Source: an uncultured Clostridia bacterium (GTDB lineage Bacteria > Bacillota > Clostridia > Christensenellales > Borkfalkiaceae). From it: 64,000 nucleotides of DNA. Each line of letters begins with the position of its first letter. Within the stretch, counting starts at the first letter, position 1. Below, piece after piece: positions 24,075 to 33,800 of the stretch. The notes under the pieces are model-generated. The model saw nothing but the letters and a program-made list of their open reading frames with translations. It was not told the origin of the DNA and did not search any database. Location of the stretch: the NCBI GenBank assembly GCA_944336975.1, contig CALVLH010000003.1:85809-149808 (forward strand), written 5' to 3'. The translations under genes were made by a program, and so were the position numbers.

Positions 24075-25139
24075 TCACTGCGGATAGGGGACGGGGCGGC
24101 GGACGTCGTAGACCTGCGAACAGAGGAAGATGCGGGAATAACTCGTTTCCCTTGCGCGCAGGGAGATGCCGTCCATCGGGCTTCTGTCCATGAACAGCAC
24201 GCGCGTTTCGCTCTTTAATGGCATCTTTCCGTAAAACGGTTGACTGCCCACGCCGAAAAAGACGCGGAACCCCGCCTCTTCCAGAACGCGGTGCCGTTCG
24301 TCCGAGCAGTTTTCGCCGAGCACCCATTCGCCGTAGGGATAGACATACCACTCCGTATCGCCGACGAGGGGCGCGACTTCCGTTTTCCATTTTTGCACGT
24401 CGTCGCGCATTTTTTCCGACGTATATTTTTTCATGTGTCCGTGCGCGTAGGAATGGCAGGCAAATTTCCAGCCGCTCTTTTTGAGCGCCGCTATCACGGG
24501 TTTTACGCGTCTGATTTCACTTTCGCGGTCGGGTGCGTCCCGTTGCGTGCGATAGCCGAGAATGCCGTCGAAACCCGTCAGACAGAGGATCCCGCGCGCG
24601 CCGCGGAAGGAAAAGTCGGGGTGTTTTTGCACAAAGGATTCGAGAATGGGCACGAATTCCCGTTCCGCGCTCATCTGCGGATCGGCGCGTTCGGTATAGG
24701 AGAGGACGCGCCCGTCCGCGAGGACAAGTTTGTCCGCCATGCCTTTTCCGCGGTTTTTGGAGGCATATACCACGTCGTCGAAGGAGAGGACGAGCGGCTT
24801 TTTCCCCTTCGGGAAGGGGAAGGGAACGCGCTCCGCGCGCCCGTTCGCGACGCGATAGGTGAGCGCGAGGTCGACGAGCATATAATCGTTTTCATACGCC
24901 TGCGCGAGGATCGCCGAAAATTCGTCGGGCGTGAGGCAGTCTCGGTCGAGATCGAAGGCATAGCTGTTGCCCGGAGCGAACGCGACTTCGGGGTGCGCGA
25001 TGAGGGAATGAGTGAAGAAGTGTTCCACCGTTCCCGTCCACGGTTCCAATTCTTCCGCGGTTGCGGACAGGGGCGCGGAAGAGATGTTCAGCAGAAGTGA
25101 CATCGCGAGCAAAATCAGGGGGAATCGGGATGGTTTCAT
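24075..25139 (-). CDS. Secreted polysaccharide deacetylase family protein (NodB fold)
   Basis: The 354-residue protein starts with a signal peptide (hydrophobic residues about 7-25, then APLSATAEE). The NodB homology region has the SFDDV motif (D121, D122) and HSYAH (H229, H233), the metal-binding triad of carbohydrate esterase family 4. The glycan substrate (peptidoglycan or exopolysaccharide) cannot be told. An insertion between the two motifs is longer than in the shortest family members. The ATG at 25139 has no clear Shine-Dalgarno sequence, so the true start could differ by a few codons. Confidence 0.85.
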   Translation of the reverse strand: MKPSRFPLILLAMSLLLNISSAPLSATAEELEPWTGTVEHFFTHSLIAHPEVAFAPGNSYAFDLDRDCLTPDEFSAILAQAYENDYMLVDLALTYRVANGRAERVPFPFPKGKKPLVLSFDDVVYASKNRGKGMADKLVLADGRVLSYTERADPQMSAEREFVPILESFVQKHPDFSFRGARGILCLTGFDGILGYRTQRDAPDRESEIRRVKPVIAALKKSGWKFACHSYAHGHMKKYTSEKMRDDVQKWKTEVAPLVGDTEWYVYPYGEWVLGENCSDERHRVLEEAGFRVFFGVGSQPFYGKMPLKSETRVLFMDRSPMDGISLRARETSYSRIFLCSQVYDVRRPVPYPQ

Positions 25140-25253
25140 GACGTCAGTATGTGTAACGCGCGGAAAAGTTTGCGGTAAAAATATAAGCGTTGCTTATATA
25201 TGGCATAAGAGATCGGTAAACGGAAAATTGCGGAAATGCCTTTGATTTATTAG

Positions 25254-26660
<1,407 letters not shown>

Positions 26661-26704
26661 CGATTTTCCCGAGATCTCCCGAAAGGGATTTCCGAAAAAG
26701 ATCG

Positions 26705-26737
26705 CAACGCCCCGCGGGAAAACGCGGGGCGTTGTTT
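26705..26737 (+). terminator. Terminator of gdhA
   Basis: A 12-bp stem CAACGCCCCGCG/CGCGGGGCGTTG followed by TTTC. Confidence 0.8.
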
Positions 26738-26810
26738 CATGCCGAAGAAAAACCGCGGGGGAATACGGGAGCGAAAAATCTTTGTCCCGAGCGTCGAGAA
26801 AAAACAGGAT

Positions 26811-26850
26811 AAAATAAAAAACCGAGGCAAACGCCGCGGTTTTTATTTTA
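26811..26850 (-). terminator. Terminator of the 26875 lipoprotein gene (bidirectional)
   Basis: AAAATAAAAA-ACCG pairs with CGCGGTTTTTATTTT, giving T-runs on both strands. Confidence 0.8.
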
Positions 26851-26874
26851 AGGATTGATACGATCCGACCGCCG

Positions 26875-27801
26875 TCAGATAAAGGAATCAAGGGTATATT
26901 CGTCGGGATTGTCGGGCATTTTCGCCGCGACGGCTTTTTCTGTTGCGGTGTACGAAACGACTCCGCCGAAAGAAATGGTTTGCGCCGCTTCTCCTTCTCC
27001 GACGGTGTAAACGCATTCGGCATTCATGGCGATCCCCCGTAAAGAACCGTTCGAGCCGATATGCAAATACGCTTCCATGGTATCCTTTCGGAAGGTGACG
27101 TCTTCCGCGGTATCTGTCCCCGCGAGTGCGCCGAATGTATCCTGATTTGCACGGAAACGCAGTTTCACGCCGTCCGATGCGTCCAGTCCGATTTCGACAT
27201 TGTATTGTTGCAGGGTTCCGATCAGCTCGGCAAGGTCAATTTGAGCGACGGCGGAATCCATGCCGGGAGTAGTGGAGTCGGAAGAATCGGAACCTTGCAG
27301 GAAAGATTCGGGAGAAACGGGATACTTGTTTTTTATGGTCTTTTTTTCTTCCGCGCCCTCGCGCATCCAGCCGTCCGCATACAGGAATTCCGAGTCATTG
27401 CAGAGCGTCGCCTCCAGTTCGTTCACGACTTCCCCGCCGTCGGCGGTTTCATCGGGAAGGGTAACTTTAAGCGAAATGTTTCCTTTCCCCGAAAGGACGG
27501 GAAGGGCGGTATCTTTCTCAAACTGAGCGGAAAAGCTGTATTCCGCTTTGATGCGATACTCCGTCAGAAGATCGCCCTGACGGGAACTGTATGTAACGTC
27601 TGCGTACAGTTCGAATCCGTAAATTCCGTTCTGTACAGGCTGAAAAAACTCGTCGGAGTTGACAGAGCTGAGGGCGGTTTGCAATTCTTCGGCGGTAGGT
27701 TCTTTATAGTTTCCTTGAATCTTTCCCGAGGGCGCGCAGCCCGAAAACAGGGTGCAGCAAAACAGCGCAACTACGGTCGTGACGGCGAACAGCTTTTTCA
27801 T
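26875..27801 (-). CDS. Hypothetical lipoprotein
   Basis: The 308-residue protein has a signal peptide with lipobox FSG-C22, so it should be anchored outside the membrane. The mature part is beta-rich and acidic, with a Ser/Asp-rich linker (GSDSSDSTTPGMDS) between two halves. The style resembles Clostridia lipoproteins of the LolA/LppX-like type, but I cannot confirm that. ATG 27801 follows AAAGGAGAG; the longer open frame upstream runs through the promoter. Single-gene unit. Confidence 0.82.
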   Translation of the reverse strand: MKKLFAVTTVVALFCCTLFSGCAPSGKIQGNYKEPTAEELQTALSSVNSDEFFQPVQNGIYGFELYADVTYSSRQGDLLTEYRIKAEYSFSAQFEKDTALPVLSGKGNISLKVTLPDETADGGEVVNELEATLCNDSEFLYADGWMREGAEEKKTIKNKYPVSPESFLQGSDSSDSTTPGMDSAVAQIDLAELIGTLQQYNVEIGLDASDGVKLRFRANQDTFGALAGTDTAEDVTFRKDTMEAYLHIGSNGSLRGIAMNAECVYTVGEGEAAQTISFGGVVSYTATEKAVAAKMPDNPDEYTLDSFI

Positions 27802-27843
27802 AACACTCTCCTTTGCGGTTATCCCGCAACTTTTTCTGATTAT

Positions 27844-27872
27844 AGTGTATGATAAAACGGACATTTTGTCAA
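27844..27872 (-). promoter_or_regulatory. Promoter of the 26875 lipoprotein gene
   Basis: On the minus strand, TTGACA (27872-27867), a 17-bp spacer and TACACT (27849-27844). A TATAAT six bases further on does not fit the spacing. Confidence 0.65.
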
Positions 27873-27972
27873 TCCCTGTCGGAAAAATCGGCTGCCTGTC
27901 AATTGAGCAGAGACAACGAGGCGCCGATGCCTTTTTTGTCGTTCCCGCCCTATCGTATTTCGGAGGTCGGAA

Positions 27973-28160
27973 ATGAGAGCGGAAGAGCGAGAAAAGAGAG
28001 AATACGGACGGTTTTTGCCAATCTTCTTCGCGTCGCGGCGATCGGGGTGACATTCATGATTCCCGGATTTTCGGGCGGATCGGTCGCGGCGCTTCCGGGA
28101 CGCCTCCTCGGTTCGGCGGCGTTGTGTTTATCCGATTTGCCTCGCGCAGAGAAAAGATAA
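27973..28160 (+). pseudogene. Remnant of a DUF368 membrane protein gene
   Basis: ATG 27973 has an excellent GGAGG 6-7 nt upstream, but its frame stops after 25 codons. In the next frame the sequence encodes RVAAIGVTFMIPGFSGGSVAAL, closely resembling the IPG-x-SGG signature near the N-terminus of DUF368 membrane proteins (usually about 270-300 residues). The homology ends after some 25 residues and the frame stops at 28160. This indicates a frameshift plus loss of almost the whole gene. A terminator hairpin follows, perhaps the original gene end. Confidence 0.65.
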
Positions 28161-28176
28161 GAAGAATTCTTGACGG

Positions 28177-28200
28177 AAAACGCCTTTCGGGGCGTTTTTC
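28177..28200 (+). terminator. Terminator after the DUF368 remnant
   Basis: AAAACGCC-TTTCGG-GGCGTTTTTC. Confidence 0.75.
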
Positions 28201-28202
28201 GT

Positions 28203-28231
28203 TTGATAATCGGGAAATAATATGGTATAAT
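28203..28231 (+). promoter_or_regulatory. Promoter of the ABC-F gene
   Basis: TTGATA at 28203-28208, a 17-bp spacer and TATAAT at 28226-28231. Confidence 0.82.
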
Positions 28232-28260
28232 CAAGCGGAAAAAGCATTTGAGGTACGGGA

Positions 28261-29841
28261 ATGTTACAGGTAAACGGCGTCAGCCTGCAATACGGCAGCA
28301 AAAAACTGTTCGAAGACGTGAATCTGAAATTCACGAAGGGGAACTGCTACGGCATCATCGGCGCGAACGGCGCGGGGAAGTCCACCTTTTTGAAGGTGCT
28401 TTCGGGCGAGATCGAGCCGAACAAGGGGGACGTGACGCTCGACAAAGGGGAGCGCATGTCCGTGCTCGCGCAGAACCAGAACAAATACGACTTTGAAACC
28501 GTTCTCCGCACGGTCATGCTCGGGCATAAGCACCTCGTGGAGATCATGGACGAAAAGGACGCGCTCTACGCGCATACCGATTTCACGGAAGAAGACGGCG
28601 TGCGCGCTTCCGAATTGGAGAGCGAATTCGCGGAGCTGGGCGGCTGGGAAGCGGAAAGCGAAGCGCAGACGCTCCTGAACGAACTGGATATTCCCACCGA
28701 ACTGCATTATATGCAGATGGGAGAACTGGACGCAAAACAGAAGGTGCGCGTCCTGCTCGCGCAGGCGCTGTTCGGAAACCCCGACGTGCTCCTTTTGGAC
28801 GAGCCGACCAACAACCTCGACCTCAAAACGGTGCGTTGGTTGGAAAATTATCTGCTCAACTTCGAAAACACTATCATCATCGTCTCGCACAACCGTCACT
28901 TTCTCAATAAGGTATGCACGCACATCTGCGACGTCGACTTCGGAAAGATCAATCTCTTCCTCGGCAATTATGACTTCTGGTATCAGACCTCGCAGCTGCT
29001 CGCCCGTCAGCAGAAGGACGCGAACAAAAAGGCGGAACAGCGCGCGCAGGAACTCAAAGACTTCATCGCTCGCTTTGCGGCGAACGCCTCCAAGTCCCGT
29101 CAGGCGACTTCGAGAAAGAAGGAGCTGGAAAAACTCACCATCACCGATTTTAAGCCTTCCTTGCGCAAATATCCCTTCATCGACTTCAAGTATGAGCGGG
29201 AGATCGGCAACGACATTCTGCAAGTGGAAGGGCTGAGCAAAGAAGGATATTTCAAGGACGTCTCTTTTACCGTGCAGAAAGGGGATAAGATCGGCGTCGT
29301 ATGCGACAAGTCCACGACCGTCACCATGCTCTATGACATCCTCACGGGCAGGGAAGAGCCTGACTCCGGCAGCGTGAAGTGGGGCAAGACGATCTCCTCC
29401 TCCTACTTCCCGCAGAACAACAATGAATTTTTCGAAGGGTGCGATCTCACGCTCGTGCAATGGCTTTCGCAGTTCTCCAAAGACCACTACGAGGAATATC
29501 TGCGCGGCTGGCTGGGCAGGATGCTCTTTTCGGGCGAAGAGGCGATGAAACAGGCGAAAGTGCTTTCGGGCGGCGAAAAGGTGCGTTGTATGCTCGCCAA
29601 AATGATGCTCGAAGGGGGGAATTTCCTCATCTTCGATGAACCGACCAACCATCTCGACCTCGAATCCATCACCGCGCTCAACAACGGGTTGACCGCGTTC
29701 AAGGGCTGTATGCTGCTCACTTCGCACGACCAGGAACTCATGAACACGGTGTGCAACCGCATCATCGTGCTCGACGGCGGAAAGACGTTCGATAAGAACG
29801 TCACGTTCGACGAATATCTCGACCTCACGGAGGGGGCATAA
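28261..29841 (+). CDS. ABC-F family ATPase (YbiT/YkpA-like)
   Basis: The 526-residue soluble protein has two ABC domains in tandem and no membrane segment, the ABC-F layout; members act on ribosomes as translation or antibiotic-resistance factors. The first domain has Walker A GANGAGKST (about 34-42) and LLLDEPTNNLDLKT; the second has LSGGEKVRCMLAKMML and FDEPTNHLDLES. In the second Walker A, GKST-type residues are replaced by VCDKSTTV, so GxxGxGKS is not intact there. The linker between the domains (about 240-300) is Lys/Ala-rich, as usual. The length and sequence are closest to the YbiT/YkpA subgroup. Confidence 0.92.
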   Translation: MLQVNGVSLQYGSKKLFEDVNLKFTKGNCYGIIGANGAGKSTFLKVLSGEIEPNKGDVTLDKGERMSVLAQNQNKYDFETVLRTVMLGHKHLVEIMDEKDALYAHTDFTEEDGVRASELESEFAELGGWEAESEAQTLLNELDIPTELHYMQMGELDAKQKVRVLLAQALFGNPDVLLLDEPTNNLDLKTVRWLENYLLNFENTIIIVSHNRHFLNKVCTHICDVDFGKINLFLGNYDFWYQTSQLLARQQKDANKKAEQRAQELKDFIARFAANASKSRQATSRKKELEKLTITDFKPSLRKYPFIDFKYEREIGNDILQVEGLSKEGYFKDVSFTVQKGDKIGVVCDKSTTVTMLYDILTGREEPDSGSVKWGKTISSSYFPQNNNEFFEGCDLTLVQWLSQFSKDHYEEYLRGWLGRMLFSGEEAMKQAKVLSGGEKVRCMLAKMMLEGGNFLIFDEPTNHLDLESITALNNGLTAFKGCMLLTSHDQELMNTVCNRIIVLDGGKTFDKNVTFDEYLDLTEGA

Positions 29842-29868
29842 TTCGCCCGTCTCCGTCTCGGCGGGCAT

Positions 29869-29875
29869 TTCGACA
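29869..29875 (-). promoter_or_regulatory. Perfect 0A box upstream of spo0A
   Basis: TTCGACA is the exact complement of the Spo0A recognition consensus TGTCGAA. It lies about 60 bp upstream of the spo0A -35 element, consistent with autoregulation. A 7-mer can occur by chance. Confidence 0.5.
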
Positions 29876-29935
29876 ATATTTTACAAAAATAATCGAATTT
29901 TGAAAAATAAATTATGATTATTTTACAATAATATC

Positions 29936-29964
29936 TTTACAATTACAAAATAATGTATTATAAT
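29936..29964 (+). promoter_or_regulatory. Promoter of spo0A
   Basis: TTTACA at 29936-29941, a 17-bp spacer and TATAAT at 29959-29964, within a strongly AT-rich 100-bp region. Confidence 0.8.
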
Positions 29965-30002
29965 ACCCCTGTCAGGGCCGAAAGAGGCATAACAGGGGTA
30001 TT
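29962..30002. promoter_or_regulatory. 11-bp inverted repeat spanning the spo0A start region
   Basis: AATACCCCTGT (29962-29972) is repeated inverted as ACAGGGGTATT (29992-30002). The left arm overlaps the -10 element and predicted transcription start; the right arm contains the AGGGG ribosome binding site 7 nt before the ATG. It could be an operator or, in longer transcripts, a hairpin hiding the ribosome binding site. Confidence 0.7.
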
Positions 30003-30005
30003 TTT

Positions 30006-30767
30006 ATGAAACAATTACGCATTTTGATTCTCGAAAGCAACGGCGCATTCGCAGAAGAACTGCGCAGTTACTTCTCGTCGCTGGAAGGGTACGCGGTATG
30101 CGGCGTGACGGACGACGGGGAGGAGGGGCTTCGGCTGATCGCCGAGCATAAGCCGGACGTGGCGCTCATGAGCCTGTTTCTCAAAACGCTGGACGGGTTC
30201 GGCGTGCTGGAACGGTTGCAGCGTTCGGGATCCGCGCCCGAATTTGTGGTGATGGGGAACTTTTCCGACGACAAGATCATCAACCGCGCGATCGCGCTGG
30301 GCGCGCGCTATTATCTGATGAAACCGGTCACGCCCGCCGTCGCGGCGGAGCGGGTGGGGGAACTGGCGAGGGAGACGCCCGCGGCGCCGCGCGAATCGGT
30401 GGAGCGGCGCAAAGCCAACACGTTGGACGAGCGCATCAGCAGTATCTTCATTTCCATCGGGATCCCGCCGCACATCAAGGGGTATAATTATCTGCGCGAA
30501 GGGATCAAAATGGCGGTAGAAGATCCGCGCATCATCAACAACGTGACAAAGGGGCTGTACCCGATGATCGCCGATCGCTTCACGACTTCGGCGAGCAAGG
30601 TGGAACGCGCGATCCGCCACGCGATCGAGGTCGCGTGGAACAGGGGCAGGATCGACGCGGTCAACGCGATCTTCGGCGTGAGGGTATACATCGGGAGCGA
30701 AAAACCGACGAACAGCGAATTCATCGCGCTCGTCGCCGATAAACTCATTTTGGAAAACATGGCGTGA
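30006..30767 (+). CDS. spo0A: Spo0A-type response regulator with degenerate receiver
   Basis: The 253-residue protein has an N-terminal receiver domain (1-120) and an intact Spo0A DNA-binding domain (about 140-253): HIKGYNYLREGI, LYPMIADRF, the recognition region VERAIRHAIEVAWNRG and the family-typical KPTNSEFIALVADKL. In the receiver the acidic pocket D-D is E10-S11, the phospho-acceptor Asp56 is S56 (context ALMSLFL), and the switch Thr is G84, while the lysine (K106, YYLMKP) is kept. Numbering aligns directly with Bacillus Spo0A. It therefore should bind 0A boxes but cannot be phosphorylated in the ordinary way. It sits just upstream of ftsK. Confidence 0.93.
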   Translation: MKQLRILILESNGAFAEELRSYFSSLEGYAVCGVTDDGEEGLRLIAEHKPDVALMSLFLKTLDGFGVLERLQRSGSAPEFVVMGNFSDDKIINRAIALGARYYLMKPVTPAVAAERVGELARETPAAPRESVERRKANTLDERISSIFISIGIPPHIKGYNYLREGIKMAVEDPRIINNVTKGLYPMIADRFTTSASKVERAIRHAIEVAWNRGRIDAVNAIFGVRVYIGSEKPTNSEFIALVADKLILENMA

Positions 30768-30776
30768 GGAGCGCGG

Positions 30777-30812
30777 TTCCGCAGGGAAAAGTCCTTGCGG
30801 AATTTTTATTTT
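30777..30812 (+). terminator. Terminator of spo0A
   Basis: TTCCGCAGGGA pairs with TCCTTGCGGAA (one G-U), followed by TTTTTATTTT. Confidence 0.9.
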
Positions 30813-30832
30813 GAGAAAAACGTGCAATATCG

Positions 30833-30861
30833 TTGAAAAATAAACGGGAAAATGATATACT
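30833..30861 (+). promoter_or_regulatory. Promoter of the ftsK operon
   Basis: TTGAAA at 30833-30838, a 17-bp spacer and TATACT at 30856-30861. Confidence 0.8.
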
Positions 30862-30891
30862 GTAAGATAGGAAAATACGGAGGTTATTATC

Positions 30892-33800
30892 TTGAACGGT
30901 TTGGGACGCGGAGAAGATAATAAAAATAAAGAAAAACATTCGCTGATCACCAAGGAGACGGCGGGCATGACGCTGCTCCTGTTCAGCGCGATCGTGTTGC
31001 TGATCGCCTTCACGCGCTCGCTCATTTTCGGCGACGTGGGCGTGGCGATCATGGCGTTTTTGTTCGGCTGTTTCGGATACCTCGTCTACCCGATCCTCTT
31101 TCTGTTGCTTTACGCATCCGTCGTGCTTATATCGGGGAAGAAGTTCATTTCGGGGAAGTGGATCGCTCTGCTCAGCGGGCTTGTCTGCGCCGTTTTCCTC
31201 GTTGTGCATCTGGCGACGAGCGCTTCTTTTCCGGGCGGCTACGGGGAATACCTTTCCGCCTGCTATGCGGCGGGCGAAGGGGGGATCGGGACGTCCACGG
31301 CGGGCGGCGCGGTGTTCGGGCTGATCGTCTATCCCGTCAAGAGCCTGATTTCCGTTGCGGGGGCGTACGTGCTCTTCTCTCTCATCATCGTGCTCGCGCT
31401 CGTTCTGATCGCGCGCGCAACGCCGCTCAAAGGTAAGATCTCGCTGGGGACGCGGACAAAGAAGGGAAAGGCGCCCCGTACGGGCGAAAAGAGGGCGTAT
31501 CCCGCCGACATCTCCTTTGAGGAATTGGAAGCGCCCGCGCGTACGTCCGGGATCGACCGCGCCCGCGCCGAGCGGGAAGAGGCGCGGGAGATGCCCGCTT
31601 CGGCGACCGATTATGTGCGTTCCGCCATGGCGGAAGACGATCGCAGGGTGCAGATGCAGGCGGCTCGTCCGCTCGATCCCTATCAGCACAGCCGCGAGAT
31701 CCTGTTCTCCACCGATCCCGCGACGAGTTATAAGAACAATCTCATCTACGACAGCGATTCCTATTTCAATTCCCGCGCGCGCCGCAACAACGCCGTGACG
31801 GGAACGGAAGGAGCGTCCTATGTCTCCGCTGTCCGCAGTACGCCTTCGACCGCGGAAAGCGGAAGCTATTCCGAGCGCTATGCCGCCCGCACGGACGAGT
31901 CCCGTTCGCGAATTCCCAAAAAGATCGTCACCGAGCGCGAAACGCCCTCGGGTTATTCCTATCCCCGCGCAGGCGAGAGCTCTCTTTCTCAGGACACCGA
32001 GCTCAATTATCCTCAGCGCCCGTCGTATAAGGCGGAGGAAGCCCCGTCGGCTTCGGCGGATTATTACCGCAACGACGTGACGCCTTACGGCAGGGGAGAG
32101 GAATCTCCATACGAAGAAGAATTCAGTTCCGCGCCAAACGTCGCGGACGAACCCGTAGCGCCTCGCCCCGAGTACCGCGCGGATATGTCATCGGTACGCG
32201 CGGAAACGCCGCGCGAAGAGCCTCCCGCAAGGACGGAATATCTCTCTTCGGACAGGAGCGCTCGAACCGACTTCACGCGCGCGGAAACGCCGCGCGAAGA
32301 GCCGCCCGCAAGGACGGAATATCTCTCTTCGGACAGGAACTCGCGCACCGATTTCACCCGTGCGGAAACGCCGCGCGAGGAGCCGCCCGCAAGGACGGAA
32401 TATCTCTCTTCGGACAGAACGTCCCGCACCGATTTCACCCGCGCGGAGATTTCCGACGAGGAGCCGTTCGAGGAGACGCCCGCGCCGCGCGCCGAAACGC
32501 CTTCCCGCACGGCGCAGGACGATTCGCTCAGCCGCGAAGCGCAGTTCCGCAGTATGTTCTCCCGCCGCGCCGACGAGGAACCGGAAGAGGAGGACGAACC
32601 GCCGCGCCCCGAGAGCAGGATCTATGAAAGCCCCGTCGCCGACAATATCCGCAACAATGCCGATCTTCTCGACGATGACGATATGGACGACGACATTCCC
32701 GAGATCGAGGAAGAGCCGCCCCGTCCCGCCGTTTCCGTCCGTGCGTCGCGCACCTTCGAACGGCGCGAGGAGCGTTCTGAGAGCTTCGCGCAGCCCGCTG
32801 CGGCGGCGCCCGCGCCCGAAAAACACGTCTTTAAGGAATACGTCAATCCTTCCGTGTCGCTGTTCAGCGATTACGACGACAGCGTGAGCGTTTCCCAGGA
32901 AGAGATCGAGCGCAATTCCGCGATCATCACGGAGACGCTCGCCGGCTTCCGAGTGGACGCGGAAGTCGTCAAGGTGACTTGCGGTTCCGCAGTCACCCGT
33001 TACGACATCGACATCCCCAAAAACATCGCCGTGCGTTCGGTCATCAAGCACGACGCGGAGATCGCGATGCGTCTGCACGCGCGCGACGGCGTGAACATCT
33101 ATTCCAACTCGGAAGTGGGGGCGATCTCCATCGAAGTTCCCAACTCCAAACGCGCCACGGTCGGACTCAAATCGGTCATCCAGGCGGAGGAGTTCCGCGT
33201 ATCCAAGCCGGGCGCGCTCATCTTCGCGATCGGAAAGGACGTCGAAGGCAGAAACGTGTGCGGCAATATCGTCAAAATGAAGCACATCCTCGTCGCCGGC
33301 GCGACCGGTTCGGGCAAGAGCGTGTGCCTCAACGCCATGCTCATCAGCCTGATCTGCAAGTATTCGCCCGAAGATCTCCGTCTCATCCTCATCGATCCCA
33401 AGAAGGTGGAATTCGCCATCTATGACGGACTTCCGCACCTCATGATCAACGAGATCATCGCGGACGCGCAGAAGGCGGTCTCCGCGCTCAACTGGGCGAT
33501 CAAAGAGATGGAGCGCAGATACCTTCTCTTCGAACAGAAGACGCGTTCGGGAAAACTCGTCCATAACGTGGACGAATACAACCGCAGTCTCAACGAAAAC
33601 GAGGAAAAACTTCCCAAAGTCGTCATCGTGGTCGACGAGCTTGCCGATCTCATGTCCGTCGCGAAGAAGGACATCGAAGACCGCATCCAGCGCCTTTCGC
33701 AGAAGGCGCGCGCGGCGGGCATCCACCTCGTCATCGCGACGCAGCGACCGTCCGTGGACGTCATCACGGGCGTCATCAAGGGCAACCTTCCCACGCGTAT

